From: Actinacidiphila sp. DG2A-62
GTDB lineage: Bacteria; Actinomycetota; Actinomycetes; Streptomycetales; Streptomycetaceae
Reading direction: 5' to 3'
Assembly (NCBI RefSeq): GCF_035825295.1
Contig: NZ_JAYMGI010000002.1
Location: forward strand, 1,364,001 to 1,428,000
Length of the DNA: 64,000 bases
The notes under the pieces are model-generated. The model made no database searches. It was not told the DNA's origin and saw only the letters and a list, made by a program, of their open reading frames with translations. The translations under genes were made by a program, and so were the position numbers. Every line of letters starts with the position of its first letter. Positions within the stretch are counted from its first letter, which is position 1. Positions 10,289-19,018 of this stretch are shown one piece after another.

Positions 10289-10782
10289 TGCCCCAGCCGT
10301 ACTACGAGATCCGGCACATGGTCGGGTTCGAGGAGACGAACCTGGTCGGCAACGTGTACTACGTCAACTACCTGCGCTGGCAGGGGCGGTGCCGGGAGAT
10401 GTTCCTCCAGCAGAAGGCGCCGGCCGTGCTGGACGACATCCGCGACGACCTCAAGCTCTTCACGCTGAAGTGCGAGTGCGAGTTCTTCGCGGAGATCACC
10501 GCCTTCGACGAGCTGTCGATCCGGATGCGCCTGGAGGACCTGACCCAGACCCAGGTCCAGTTCGCCTTCGACTACGTGCGGGTGCGGGAGGGCGGCGTGG
10601 AGGACGTCGTCGCCCGCGGCCGGCAGCGGGTGGCGTGCATGCGCGGCCCGAACACCGACACCCGGCCGACCCGGGTGCCGGACGCGCTGGTCGCGGCCCT
10701 CGCCCCGTACGCCACCGGCGCGGCCGCCGCGATGGTCGGCAGCCGGTCGGAGGCCCTGACCGCCGCGCAGTCGGGGAGCTGA
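10285..10782 (+). CDS. enediyne hotdog thioesterase, E10/TEBC type
   Basis: The 165-residue product has the 4-hydroxybenzoyl-CoA-thioesterase-like hotdog fold. The conserved E10 stretch FEETNLVGNVYYVNYLRWQ near residue 13 is clear. In enediyne pathways this enzyme releases the linear polyene from the PksE carrier protein. ATG 10285 overlaps the PKS stop (ATGA); the next codon is also ATG, so initiation could be at 10288. GGAAGGGAG lies immediately upstream inside the PKS gene. Co-occurrence directly after PksE is the classic arrangement. Confidence 0.93.
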   Translation: MMPQPYYEIRHMVGFEETNLVGNVYYVNYLRWQGRCREMFLQQKAPAVLDDIRDDLKLFTLKCECEFFAEITAFDELSIRMRLEDLTQTQVQFAFDYVRVREGGVEDVVARGRQRVACMRGPNTDTRPTRVPDALVAALAPYATGAAAAMVGSRSEALTAAQSGS

Positions 10783-11408
10783 TGCGCCATGACGAGTGCC
10801 GACGAGATCACCAGCGCGGCACGGGTCACTCCGCCGGCCGGGGGTTCGCCCCTGGCCGGCGGGCCCCCGCCCCGGTCGGGCAAATCACCCAGATCGCGGA
10901 CATCGAGGAGATCGAGCACGACCGGGACACGCTGCGGTCGGTGTTCGGCGCCTTCGCCACCGGCATCACGGTGGTGACGGCGAGCCCCGACTCCCCGATG
11001 GGGATGACGGCGAACTCCTTCACCTCGGTGTCGCTGAGCCCGCCGCTGGCCCTGGTCTGCGTGGACCGCAAGGCCGCGATCCACGACGCGATCCTGGCCG
11101 AGGGGATGTTCGCGGTCTCGGTGCTGTCCACCGAGCAGGAGCAGGTCGCGAAGTACTTCGCCAGCCACTCCCGGCCGCGCGGTGAGCAGGAGTTCGCCGC
11201 GGTGGAGTCCGAGCCCGGCCCGTGCACCGGGGCGCCGGTGCTCTCCGGGGCGCTGGCCTGGGTGGAGTGCAGCCTGGTCGCGGTGCACGACGGCGGCGAC
11301 CACTCCATCTTCGTGGGCTCGGTCCTCGACCTCGGGCACGGCTCGGGGAGCGAGGCGCTGCTCTTCCACGGAGGCCGCTTCCACCGCATCACCTCCAGCG
11401 CCGCCTAG
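10782..11408 (+). CDS. flavin reductase (HpaC/SgcE6-like), 5' end uncertain
   Basis: The core (DTLRSVFGAFATGITVVTA to LFHGGRFHRI) is a flavin reductase-like split-barrel domain of about 160 residues. It supplies reduced FAD or FMN to a two-component monooxygenase, as SgcE6 does in C-1027 biosynthesis. The open frame begins at ATG 10782, which overlaps the thioesterase stop but has only a three-base gap to its GGGGAG site. ATG 10789, better spaced from that site, opens a natural-looking N-terminus (MTSADEITSAARVTPP) one frame away. It would join the core if one base were missing in the G/C run at about 10858-10875. No partner monooxygenase of that type is in the window. Confidence 0.85.
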   Translation: MRHDECRRDHQRGTGHSAGRGFAPGRRAPAPVGQITQIADIEEIEHDRDTLRSVFGAFATGITVVTASPDSPMGMTANSFTSVSLSPPLALVCVDRKAAIHDAILAEGMFAVSVLSTEQEQVAKYFASHSRPRGEQEFAAVESEPGPCTGAPVLSGALAWVECSLVAVHDGGDHSIFVGSVLDLGHGSGSEALLFHGGRFHRITSSAA

Positions 11409-11433
11409 CGCACACCGCGCACCGCACACGAAA

Positions 11434-11468
11434 GGTGGGCCCGGCCGGATCTCCCGGCCGGGCCCGCC
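11434..11468. terminator. bidirectional terminator hairpin
   Basis: GGTGGGCCCGGCCGG and CCGGCCGGGCCCGCC form a 15-bp stem around a five-base loop. It lies between the converging flavin reductase and DUF1702-P450 genes. Confidence 0.8.
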
Positions 11469-11485
11469 TCGTGGCGTCCGCGCGG

Positions 11486-13891
11486 TCAGCTCGCGGCGTG
11501 CACGGTCATCGGCAGTCCGCCGCGGATGCGCAGCGTCAGCATCGGCTCGCCGAAGGCCTTGAAGCCCGGGCCCGCGGTCAGCTTCAGCTCGCGGGCGACC
11601 GACGCGAGCACGACGGTCGCCTCCATCATCCCCAGCGTGTTGCCGACGCAGAAGCGCGGACCCGCGCCGAACGGGATGTACGCGTACCGGGCCCGCTTGG
11701 CGGCCTTGCCGGGCGCGAACCGCTCCGGGTCGAAGCGGTCCGGGTCCTCCCAGAAGTCCGGGTGCCGCTGCAGGGTGTACGGGCAGATCAGCACGTCCGC
11801 GCCGGCCGGCACGTGGAACCCGCCGATCTCGTCCTCCTGCTGGGCGATGCGCGGCAGCAGCCACACCGCCGGGTACATCCGCATGACCTCTTCGAGGACC
11901 TGCGTGGTGTACGTGAGCTTGTGCATGTCCTCGAGCGTCATCGGACCGTCGCCGAGGACCTCCACGGCCTCCTGGTGCAGCCGCTCGCGGACCTCCGGGT
12001 GCTTGTCCACCAGGTAGAACGCCCAGCTGAGGGTGGAGGCGGTGGTCTCGTGGCCGGCCAGCAGCAGCGTCATCAGGTCGTCGCGCATGCTGGCGAGCGC
12101 CCGGGCCCGGTCGGTCTCCCGCTCGGTGGACTGGATCAGCCGCGACACCACGTCGTCGCCGTCCTTGCTGGGGTGGGCGCGCCGTTCGGCGGTGAGCCGG
12201 GCGACGACCTCCAGCAGGTTGCGGCGGGCCTTGCGGAAGCGGTTGTGCATCGGGAACGGCGCCCAGGTCGGCACCGCGTTGAGCGTCATCATCTCGAACA
12301 TGGCCTGGTTCTGGACGGCCTCGAAGTCCTCGCCGAGCGTGGCGTACTCGCTCAGGTCGAAGTCCAGCAGGGTGCGGCCGAGCACGCCCAGGGTCAGGTC
12401 GGTCATCAGCGAGCGCACGTCGACCGTGCCCTGGCCGATGTGCGAGCGCAGGCTCTTGACCAGGTTCTGGGCCTCGTCGGCGACGGCCCCGAGCTGGGCG
12501 TTGATGCGCTTGGCCTGGAAGACCGGCTGGATCGTCTTGCGCTGCGCCTTCCAGCGGTCGCCCTCGCTGGTCAGCAGGCCGTCGCCGATGACCTTGCGGG
12601 CGTGCTGCAGGCCGATGCCCTTGTGGTAGTTGAGCGGGTTGTCGGCCAGCACGTGCTTGGCGTAGTCGGGATGGTTGAACAGGTAGAGGGTCTTGGGGCC
12701 GAGCGGGATGCGGGTCGCGTCCCCGTAGAGCCTGGCGGCCTCGGCGATCACCTCGATCCGGTTCTTGTTCATCCGGTACAGCAGCGACAGCGCGTGGCTG
12801 CGGCCGGGACCGGGCGGCCGCAGTCCGCGGCGGGTGGGCGTGGCGACGGCGGTCACTGCTGGCCCCCCTCGCCGGCGCTCGGCCCGGTCCGGCTGCTCGG
12901 CGGACGCCGGCGGGTCCACCAGGTCGACCGGCACCAGCTGCCGGGCGATCGTGGTGCGCCACACCTCGTAGGACGGCACCTCCTCCTTGTCGTACGGCGG
13001 CGACGGCTTGGACGCGTCGCTGACCGCGGCCGCCTGCTGGCCGGTCACCCCGGTGAGCACCTTGGCGGCCAGGTCGCTGTGCGGGACCAGGGTCCCGGAC
13101 TCCACCCGCGCGGTCACGGCGAACGCGCTGGCCTGGGCGACCTGCCCCAGGTGGGCGCCGGCGCGCTCCTTGAACCGCAGGATCTCCTGCTCGGTGACGC
13201 CGCCGGCATAGGTGATCGCCAGCCCCGCGCCGCTCCACAGGTCGCCGTGCCGGTCCTGCGGGAAGGCGTCGATCATGTCGCCGACCAGGTCGGGGTCGGT
13301 GCCGGCGACGAACCACATGGCCCGCCCGATGCCCTGGTCGATGCAGCGGTCGGCGTACCACCGCGGGCCGTCGAACGGCCAGGGGAAGGCCGGCTCGCGG
13401 TACTGCTGGTGCACGTACTTCTTGGTCTTGAAGTACGCCTGGTGGAAGCCGTAGCCGTCCAGCACCAGCCAGCGCAGCAGCGGGTCCTTGACGTCCACCA
13501 GCGGCCAGCGGAACCGCGGCAGCCGGGCCATCGCCCAGCCGACGCCCACGTACACCATGTAGATGTGGTCGCCGCCGCGGCCCTGCAGGAACCGCTCGAT
13601 GAAGTCGTGCCGGCCGCCGGGCAGCCCGTCGCGCATCGCGAAGCCCATGCCCGCGCCCTCGTAGGCGAACCCGCGGAAGCGGTCGGGAAGCTGTTCGAGT
13701 TTCTCCTCCGCCTCGGCCGGCACGCGGCACTCCACGGCGTAGGCGTACCCGCGCAGGAACATCTTGCCGACCGTTTCGAGCAGTTCGGTCGACTCCGGGG
13801 TCTTCTCGTTGAACCCGCGGACGGAACTGGACGTCTGAGAATCCGCCGGCGTCAATATGCGCCGCCTCAGGCTGCGCAGTGCACTGGTCAC
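11486..13891 (-). CDS. DUF1702 protein joined in frame to a cytochrome P450
   Basis: One open frame of 801 residues. Residues 1-345 are a DUF1702 protein (GFAYEGAGMGFAMRDG, DGYGFHQAYF, DLWSGAGLA), a family tied to enediyne clusters but of unknown function. Residues 346-801 are a full P450: oxygen-binding AGHETTAS, ExxR in EEVMRMYP, and heme ligand Cys748 in FGAGPRFCVG. The GTG start at 13891 follows an excellent GAGGAGGAGG site; longer starts are less likely. Residue 346 is itself a GTG in the context GTGA. Losing one C from the run at 12863-12868 would end DUF1702 there and make two coupled genes. So this is either a true fusion or a one-base homopolymer artefact. The P450 probably oxidises the warhead or a peripheral group (inference). 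Confidence 0.85.
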   Translation of the reverse strand: MTSALRSLRRRILTPADSQTSSSVRGFNEKTPESTELLETVGKMFLRGYAYAVECRVPAEAEEKLEQLPDRFRGFAYEGAGMGFAMRDGLPGGRHDFIERFLQGRGGDHIYMVYVGVGWAMARLPRFRWPLVDVKDPLLRWLVLDGYGFHQAYFKTKKYVHQQYREPAFPWPFDGPRWYADRCIDQGIGRAMWFVAGTDPDLVGDMIDAFPQDRHGDLWSGAGLAITYAGGVTEQEILRFKERAGAHLGQVAQASAFAVTARVESGTLVPHSDLAAKVLTGVTGQQAAAVSDASKPSPPYDKEEVPSYEVWRTTIARQLVPVDLVDPPASAEQPDRAERRRGGPAVTAVATPTRRGLRPPGPGRSHALSLLYRMNKNRIEVIAEAARLYGDATRIPLGPKTLYLFNHPDYAKHVLADNPLNYHKGIGLQHARKVIGDGLLTSEGDRWKAQRKTIQPVFQAKRINAQLGAVADEAQNLVKSLRSHIGQGTVDVRSLMTDLTLGVLGRTLLDFDLSEYATLGEDFEAVQNQAMFEMMTLNAVPTWAPFPMHNRFRKARRNLLEVVARLTAERRAHPSKDGDDVVSRLIQSTERETDRARALASMRDDLMTLLLAGHETTASTLSWAFYLVDKHPEVRERLHQEAVEVLGDGPMTLEDMHKLTYTTQVLEEVMRMYPAVWLLPRIAQQEDEIGGFHVPAGADVLICPYTLQRHPDFWEDPDRFDPERFAPGKAAKRARYAYIPFGAGPRFCVGNTLGMMEATVVLASVARELKLTAGPGFKAFGEPMLTLRIRGGLPMTVHAAS

Positions 13892-14000
13892 GTTCGCCTC
13901 CTCCTCGGTGCCACAAGGGAAACAATTCCCCGCATCATCATTCCTGCTCACACCGCGGGACCACTACTCCCAAATTGCCGAGCAGAGGACAAGTGCGTGA

Positions 14001-14038
14001 TTGAGTTTCCAATAACCCTGCCGTTAGCCTGAGTTCTA
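14001..14038 (+). promoter_or_regulatory. candidate promoter giving a leaderless MFS transcript
   Basis: TTGAGT (14001-14006) and TAGCCT (14025-14030) are separated by 18 bases, and the ATG of the exporter starts seven bases after the -10-like element. No Shine-Dalgarno sequence precedes that ATG, which fits a leaderless mRNA. Confidence 0.45.
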
Positions 14039-15501
14039 TGGTACCCACGGGAAATACGAATTCGGCAAGGCCGAATCATTCGGTCGCCGTACTGGCCACG
14101 GTGTTCGTCGCCGTGTTCGTGTCCAATGTCGACCTCTTCGTGGTGAACGTCGCGCTCCCGGACGTCGGCCGCGACTTCCACGGCGCCTCGCTGGGATCAC
14201 TGTCCTGGATCCTGAACGCGTACGCCATCGTCTTCGCCTCACTGCTGGTGGTCGCCGGCCGGCTCGCGGACCGGCACGGCCAGCGGTCCGGATTCCTGCT
14301 GGGACTGGGCCTGTTCACGGCCGGCTCCGCGCTGTGCGCCGCGGCGGGCAACGTACCGGTGCTGGTCGCCGCGCGGGTCGCCCAGGCGGGCGGGGCCGCG
14401 GTGCTGCTGCCCACCTCGCTGGCCCTGATGCTCGCCGTCACCCCGGCGGCCCGGCGGCCCGCGATGGTCCGGGCGTGGAGCGCGGTCGGCGCGGTCGCCG
14501 CCGCGCTCGGCCCGGTGCTCGGCGGACTGCTGGTGCAGGCCAGTTGGCGCTGGGTGTTCGTGATCAACGTGCCGATCGGCGTGCTGGCCCTGGTGGTCGG
14601 CATCAGGGTGCTGCCCAGGCTCACGCCCGACGCGTCGGGGCCGGGCCCCGACCTGCTCGGCGCGGTGCTGCTGACCGCGTCCGTCGGCGCGCTGTCCCTG
14701 GGCCTGGTGCAGGGCAACGACTGGGGCTGGGGCAGCGGCCGGGTGGTCGGCAGCTTCGTCGCGGCCGGCGTGCTGCTCGCGCTCTTCCTGGCGCAGTCCC
14801 GCCGGCACCCGGCGCCGATGGTGGAGATGGCGATCCTGCGCATCTCCCGCTTCAGCACCGCGAGTCTGGCGACGCTGCTGTTCGCGCTGGCCTTCGCCGG
14901 GATGATCCTGTCCTCCGCGCTGTGGCTGCAGAACGTGTGGGGCTACTCGGCACTGCGCACCGGCCTGGCGATGGCGCCGGGCCCGCTGATGGTGCCGCCG
15001 CTGGCCGCCGCCTCCGGCGCGCTGATCAAGCGCTTCGGCGCGGGCCCGGTGTCCGCGGTGGGCAACCTCGTCTTCGGCGGCGGCGTGCTCTACTGGGCGG
15101 CCAACGCCGGGGCCGGCCACCACTACGCGAGCGACCTGCTGCCGGGCTTCCTGATCGGCGGCATCGGCGTCGGCCTGACCCTGCCCACTTTGACCGCGGC
15201 CGGCGCCATCGCGCTGCCCCCGCAGCGCTTCGCCACCGGCTCGGCGATCCTCACGATGGCGCGGCAGCTGGGCTCGGTGCTGGGCGTCGCGGTGCTGATC
15301 GGCATCCTCGGCACGCCGCACTCGGTGGCCGGCGTCGTCTCCGGCTACCACCACGGCTGGGAGGGGCTCGCCGCGGCCAGCGTGCTGGCGGCCGGCGCGG
15401 CGCTCGCGGTACGGCGGCCGAGCCCGGCGGGCCAGGCCCCCGCGGCCGGCGCGGCCGACTCGTCGGTGGGCGCGGGCCCGGCCTCGCTCGTCGAGCAGTG
15501 A
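14038..15501 (+). CDS. MFS drug exporter, DHA2 (14-segment) family
   Basis: The 487-residue protein has about 14 hydrophobic segments, the motif-A-like loop GRLADRHGQR, and the motif-C region GPVLGGLLVQASWRWVF typical of proton-driven antiporters such as EmrB and QacA. A hydrophilic Ala/Gly/Ser tail ends it. It is divergent from the DUF1702-P450 gene and faces the TetR gene, within the enediyne locus. By analogy with exporters in other enediyne clusters it probably pumps out the product or an intermediate and so gives self-protection (inference). No ribosome site is visible at the ATG. Confidence 0.88.
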   Translation: MVPTGNTNSARPNHSVAVLATVFVAVFVSNVDLFVVNVALPDVGRDFHGASLGSLSWILNAYAIVFASLLVVAGRLADRHGQRSGFLLGLGLFTAGSALCAAAGNVPVLVAARVAQAGGAAVLLPTSLALMLAVTPAARRPAMVRAWSAVGAVAAALGPVLGGLLVQASWRWVFVINVPIGVLALVVGIRVLPRLTPDASGPGPDLLGAVLLTASVGALSLGLVQGNDWGWGSGRVVGSFVAAGVLLALFLAQSRRHPAPMVEMAILRISRFSTASLATLLFALAFAGMILSSALWLQNVWGYSALRTGLAMAPGPLMVPPLAAASGALIKRFGAGPVSAVGNLVFGGGVLYWAANAGAGHHYASDLLPGFLIGGIGVGLTLPTLTAAGAIALPPQRFATGSAILTMARQLGSVLGVAVLIGILGTPHSVAGVVSGYHHGWEGLAAASVLAAGAALAVRRPSPAGQAPAAGAADSSVGAGPASLVEQ

Positions 15502-15508
15502 ACGCGAC

Positions 15509-15534
15509 GGCCGGTCGCCGCGAGGCGACCGGCC
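15509..15534. terminator. terminator between converging MFS and TetR genes
   Basis: GGCCGGTCGCC and GGCGACCGGCC form a perfect 11-bp stem with a GCGA loop, placed midway between the two converging stops. Confidence 0.75.
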
Positions 15535-15558
15535 GGTGTCACGCGCGGGAGGCGGCGC

Positions 15559-16032
15559 TCACTCGTCCAGCAGCGACCTGACGATGAGCACGGACAGGCC
15601 CGCGTGGAAGCCGGCCAGCTCGTGCTCCGCCGCGCCGATCGCGCCGGCCGCCTCCGCGCCCAGCGACGCCAGGTGGCGGCGGGCCACCTCGGCCATCGCC
15701 GGATCGCCGGCCGCGCCGCACAGCGCGAGTTCGAAGCGCATCAGGTCGCGGCGCGCCCGGGAGGGTTTCGCGAACGCCTCCGCGAGTTCGTCGCCGGACG
15801 CCGTACCGCATTCCAGGCCCGCCTCGCGGACCAGTCGGCGCAATTCCGTCAGCGCCCATTCCGCGGTGGCCTCGAAAAGCCTTCGCTTGGTCTTGAAGAG
15901 TCGGAAGAGATACGGCTGCGACACCCCGACGCGTTCGGCGATCGCCATCGTCGAGGTGGCTTCGTAACCCCATGTCCCGAATTCGATGAGTGCGGCGCGC
16001 AACACCATGGCGCGCCGCTCGTCCGCCTTCAC
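15559..16032 (-). CDS. TetR-family transcriptional regulator
   Basis: The product is about 157 residues, short for TetR proteins. The DNA-binding helix-turn-helix is near the N-terminus (TSTMAIAERVGVSQPYLFRLF), followed by a ligand-binding helical domain. A GTG at 16032 lies eight bases after the DUF1702 stop, giving MKADERRAMVLRAALIEFG; ATG 16008 is an alternative. It is co-transcribed with the second DUF1702 gene and converges on the exporter. Control of the exporter or the cluster by a pathway compound is plausible but unproven. Confidence 0.85.
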   Translation of the reverse strand: MKADERRAMVLRAALIEFGTWGYEATSTMAIAERVGVSQPYLFRLFKTKRRLFEATAEWALTELRRLVREAGLECGTASGDELAEAFAKPSRARRDLMRFELALCGAAGDPAMAEVARRHLASLGAEAAGAIGAAEHELAGFHAGLSVLIVRSLLDE

Positions 16033-16040
16033 CTCGGCGG

Positions 16041-17030
16041 TCAGTCCGCGACCGGGGCGGCCGCCTCCGCGAAGTGCGCGCGGATGGCCTGCCGCCACAG
16101 CTCGTACGCCGGCACCGCGGCGTCGTCGCGGGCCGCCTCCTCGGTGGCGTCGGCGAGTTCGAGGATCTCGCCGAGAGTCATGCCGTCGGTGAGCGCGTCG
16201 GCCGCGGCGGCGCTGTGCTCGGGCATGTGGCCCGCGTAGTCGCGCGCCTTGACCGCGAACGTCGCTCCCAGTCCCACCTCGGGGCGGAACTCCCCCGACA
16301 GGTCGGCGAGTTTGCGCAGGTCGGAGGGGGTCGCGCCGCCCGCGAAGGTGGCCGCGAGGCCGACGCCGCTCCACAGGTCGCGCTTGCGGTGATCGGCGAA
16401 GCCGTCCACCCGGGCCGCCACGCCCGCCACATCGGCGCCGTGGATGAACCACAGCGCCCGCCCGATGCCCTGGTCGACCGCGCGCAGGAAGTAGTCGCTG
16501 TCGCCGGCCCACGGGTAGGGGGCGGGCACGTACTGCTGGTCGACCCAGCGCTTGATGTCGAAGTAGGCCCGGTCGAAGCCGTAGCCGTCGACCGCCAGCC
16601 AGCTCATCGTCGGGAAGTACGGGGACCCGCTCAGGTCGGGCAGCACCTTTCGCCACGTCGGCCTCGGCAAACGGGCCATCGCGAAGCCTATGCCGATGTA
16701 GGTCAGGAAGATGTGCCGCTGGCCCGGCCCGAGCAGGAACTCCCGGGTACGCGCCCCGTGCATGACGTCGCGGATGGTCAGCGCCATCGTCGCGCCCTCG
16801 TAGGCGAAGCCGCGCATCTTGGGCTCCACCAGCTCCAGGCGCCGCTCGATCTCCCACTGGCTGCGGGAGTCGATGGCCCACTCGAAGCCGCAGATCACCG
16901 ACTGGGGTATCGCCTCCAGTGCCTCGGTGATCGCGGAGGGCTCGACGGGGAAGCCCCGCCGCACGAACGTCACGTCCTCCAGTGAGGGCGCCATCGCAAG
17001 GCGCCGCAGCGAACCGATTACGGTCGACAT
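16041..17030 (-). CDS. DUF1702 family protein, enediyne-associated
   Basis: The 329-residue protein is a second DUF1702 member and aligns along its length with the N-terminal half of the 11.5-13.9 kb fusion. Shared motifs include RGFAYEGATMALTIRD, GIGFAMARLPRP, DGYGFDRAYFD, DQGIGRALWF, DLWSGVGLAATFAGG and a final YELWRQAI. The start ATG follows GGAGGAG. The family has no assigned reaction; it recurs beside enediyne PKS genes. Two diverged copies suggest a heteromeric complex or two related steps (inference). Confidence 0.88.
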   Translation of the reverse strand: MSTVIGSLRRLAMAPSLEDVTFVRRGFPVEPSAITEALEAIPQSVICGFEWAIDSRSQWEIERRLELVEPKMRGFAYEGATMALTIRDVMHGARTREFLLGPGQRHIFLTYIGIGFAMARLPRPTWRKVLPDLSGSPYFPTMSWLAVDGYGFDRAYFDIKRWVDQQYVPAPYPWAGDSDYFLRAVDQGIGRALWFIHGADVAGVAARVDGFADHRKRDLWSGVGLAATFAGGATPSDLRKLADLSGEFRPEVGLGATFAVKARDYAGHMPEHSAAAADALTDGMTLGEILELADATEEAARDDAAVPAYELWRQAIRAHFAEAAAPVAD

Positions 17031-17258
17031 CGCTCTCCTCCAGAGGCCTCGGGGTCGCCTCCCCATGGTGCTGACCGCACCGCGCCGTCGGCCTCTTCCG
17101 GATTGCCGCGTCGCGGACGGCGGGCGGGGCAGGGGCGGAGCGGAGGCCGGGCGTCGCGACGGCCGCCCCGGCGGAGCGCCGTTGACAATGATCACGCCGC
17201 CGGGTGGACTGGCGGCCGGAGCCGGGCCGTCCGACGCGCCGGCGGAGGGGACGTTCGT

Positions 17259-18929
17259 ATGACCGGCCACGCAGGACGACCGCTGCCGCGCAGCACGCCC
17301 GCCGCCGAGGGGGTCGACGCCGCGGGCGTCCTCGCCCTGGTGGACGCGCTCGGCGCCGAGCCCGGCGTCGAACCGCACGGCCTGATGCTGCTGCGGCACG
17401 GCAAGGTGGTCGCGGAGGGCTGGTGGGCGCCCTACGCGCCGCACCGCCCGCAGCTGGTGTACTCGCTGAGCAAGAGCTTCACCTCCGCCGCCGCGGGCCT
17501 GGCCTTCGGCGACGGCCTGATCGACCTCGACGCCCCGGTGCTGCGGTACTTTCCCGAGCTGGACGCGGAGATCACCGACCGGCGGGCGCGGGCGATCCGG
17601 GTCCGGCACGTCGCGTCGATGGCCTCGGGCCACCTGTCGGACACCGTCGAACGGGCGCTGGCCGTCGACCGCGAGCACCTGGTGCGCGGCTTCCTGAGCC
17701 TGCCCGTGGACCGCGAGCCCGGCACGGTCTTCGCGTACAACCAGCCCGCCACCTACACGCTCGGCACGATCGTGCAGCGCGTCACCGGAAAGACGCTGAC
17801 GCAGTACCTGCGGCCCCGGCTGTTCGAGCCGCTCGGCATCGCCGACGCCTTCTGGCGGCAGTTCCCCGAGGGGCACGACCTGGCCTTCAGCGGGCTGCAC
17901 ACCACGGTGGACGCGATCGCCCGGCTGGGGCAGCTGCACCTGGCGGGCGGGGTGTGGGAGGGGCGCCGGCTGCTGCCCGCCGAGTGGGTCGCCGAGGCCA
18001 CCCGCCCGCACGTCGCGACCGCGGGACCCGAACCGGACCTCGGGTCGGACTGGGCCCAGGGATACGGCTTCCAGTGCTGGATGTCGCGGCACGGCTACCG
18101 CGGCGACGGCGCGTACGGGCAGTACATGCTCGTGCTGCCCGAGCACGACGCGGTGCTGGCGCTCACCTCCGACACCGAGGACATGCAGCGCGTGCTCGAC
18201 CTGGTGTGGCAGCACCTGCTGCCCGCGTTCGACTCCGCGCCGGCGGCCGGTGCGGGCGCGGCGGGCGGCGACGCGGTCGGCGCGGCGGGCGGCTCCGCCT
18301 CGGGCTCTGCGGCGGCCGGCTCCGCCTCGGACTCCGCGGCGGGCGGCGACGCGGGCGGCGACGTGGCCGCGGCCGACCGCGAACTGGCCGCGCGGCTGGA
18401 GGCTCTGGCGCTGCCGCCGGGTGAGGCGGCGGGCGCCGGGCCGGGCCCCGACTGGCCCGACGAAACGCACTTCACGCGCGCGGGGACCGGTCCGGACGAC
18501 GGCGCGGACGCGGAGGCGGGCCGCGCCTTCTTCGCGGCCGGCGACTCCCCTCGCGACCAGCCGAAGCTGACCGCGGCGCGGGTCGCACGCGGCGCGGACG
18601 GCGCCTGGACGCTCACCCTCACCGAGGACGGCCGCCCGCTCGACCTCCGCTTCGGCGGCGCGGGATGGACGGTCGACGCGGCCGACGACGCGCGGGCGCG
18701 CGCCGACGCGGACGGCGTCGCGGGCCCGGGCGCCGACGCCGGGCCGTCCCGGCCGCCCACCGCGGTGACCGCCGGGTGGACGGACCCGGACACGCTGGTC
18801 GCCGACGTGATGACCCCGCACCACCTGCTGGTGACGTGCTCGCGCCGCACCGGCACGTTCACCGTCCGCTGGCGCACCCGCCCGCTGCACCTGGGCCGCC
18901 TGGTCTCCTACCGCGCGCCGCGGCCGTAG
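17259..18929 (+). CDS. serine hydrolase, class C beta-lactamase-like
   Basis: The 556-residue protein has a beta-lactamase/penicillin-binding-protein fold in its first 330 residues, with the nucleophile motif SLSK (S-x-x-K) and the YxN-type YNQ. No signal peptide is seen, so it is probably cytoplasmic. After about residue 325 comes an Ala/Gly/Ser-rich low-complexity linker, then a C-terminal domain of about 190 residues. GGCGGAGGGG precedes the ATG. Such proteins are often esterases or peptidases rather than antibiotic-degrading enzymes. It is divergent from the DUF1702 gene and may mark the right edge of the enediyne locus. Confidence 0.8.
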   Translation: MTGHAGRPLPRSTPAAEGVDAAGVLALVDALGAEPGVEPHGLMLLRHGKVVAEGWWAPYAPHRPQLVYSLSKSFTSAAAGLAFGDGLIDLDAPVLRYFPELDAEITDRRARAIRVRHVASMASGHLSDTVERALAVDREHLVRGFLSLPVDREPGTVFAYNQPATYTLGTIVQRVTGKTLTQYLRPRLFEPLGIADAFWRQFPEGHDLAFSGLHTTVDAIARLGQLHLAGGVWEGRRLLPAEWVAEATRPHVATAGPEPDLGSDWAQGYGFQCWMSRHGYRGDGAYGQYMLVLPEHDAVLALTSDTEDMQRVLDLVWQHLLPAFDSAPAAGAGAAGGDAVGAAGGSASGSAAAGSASDSAAGGDAGGDVAAADRELAARLEALALPPGEAAGAGPGPDWPDETHFTRAGTGPDDGADAEAGRAFFAAGDSPRDQPKLTAARVARGADGAWTLTLTEDGRPLDLRFGGAGWTVDAADDARARADADGVAGPGADAGPSRPPTAVTAGWTDPDTLVADVMTPHHLLVTCSRRTGTFTVRWRTRPLHLGRLVSYRAPRP

Positions 18930-19018
18930 CGGCGAAGCCGGGGCGGAAGGGCCGCCGGCGGGGGACGGAGCCGGGGGACGGAGCCGCGGGAACGGCAGGG
19001 GCCACGCGGCCGGGGGCG

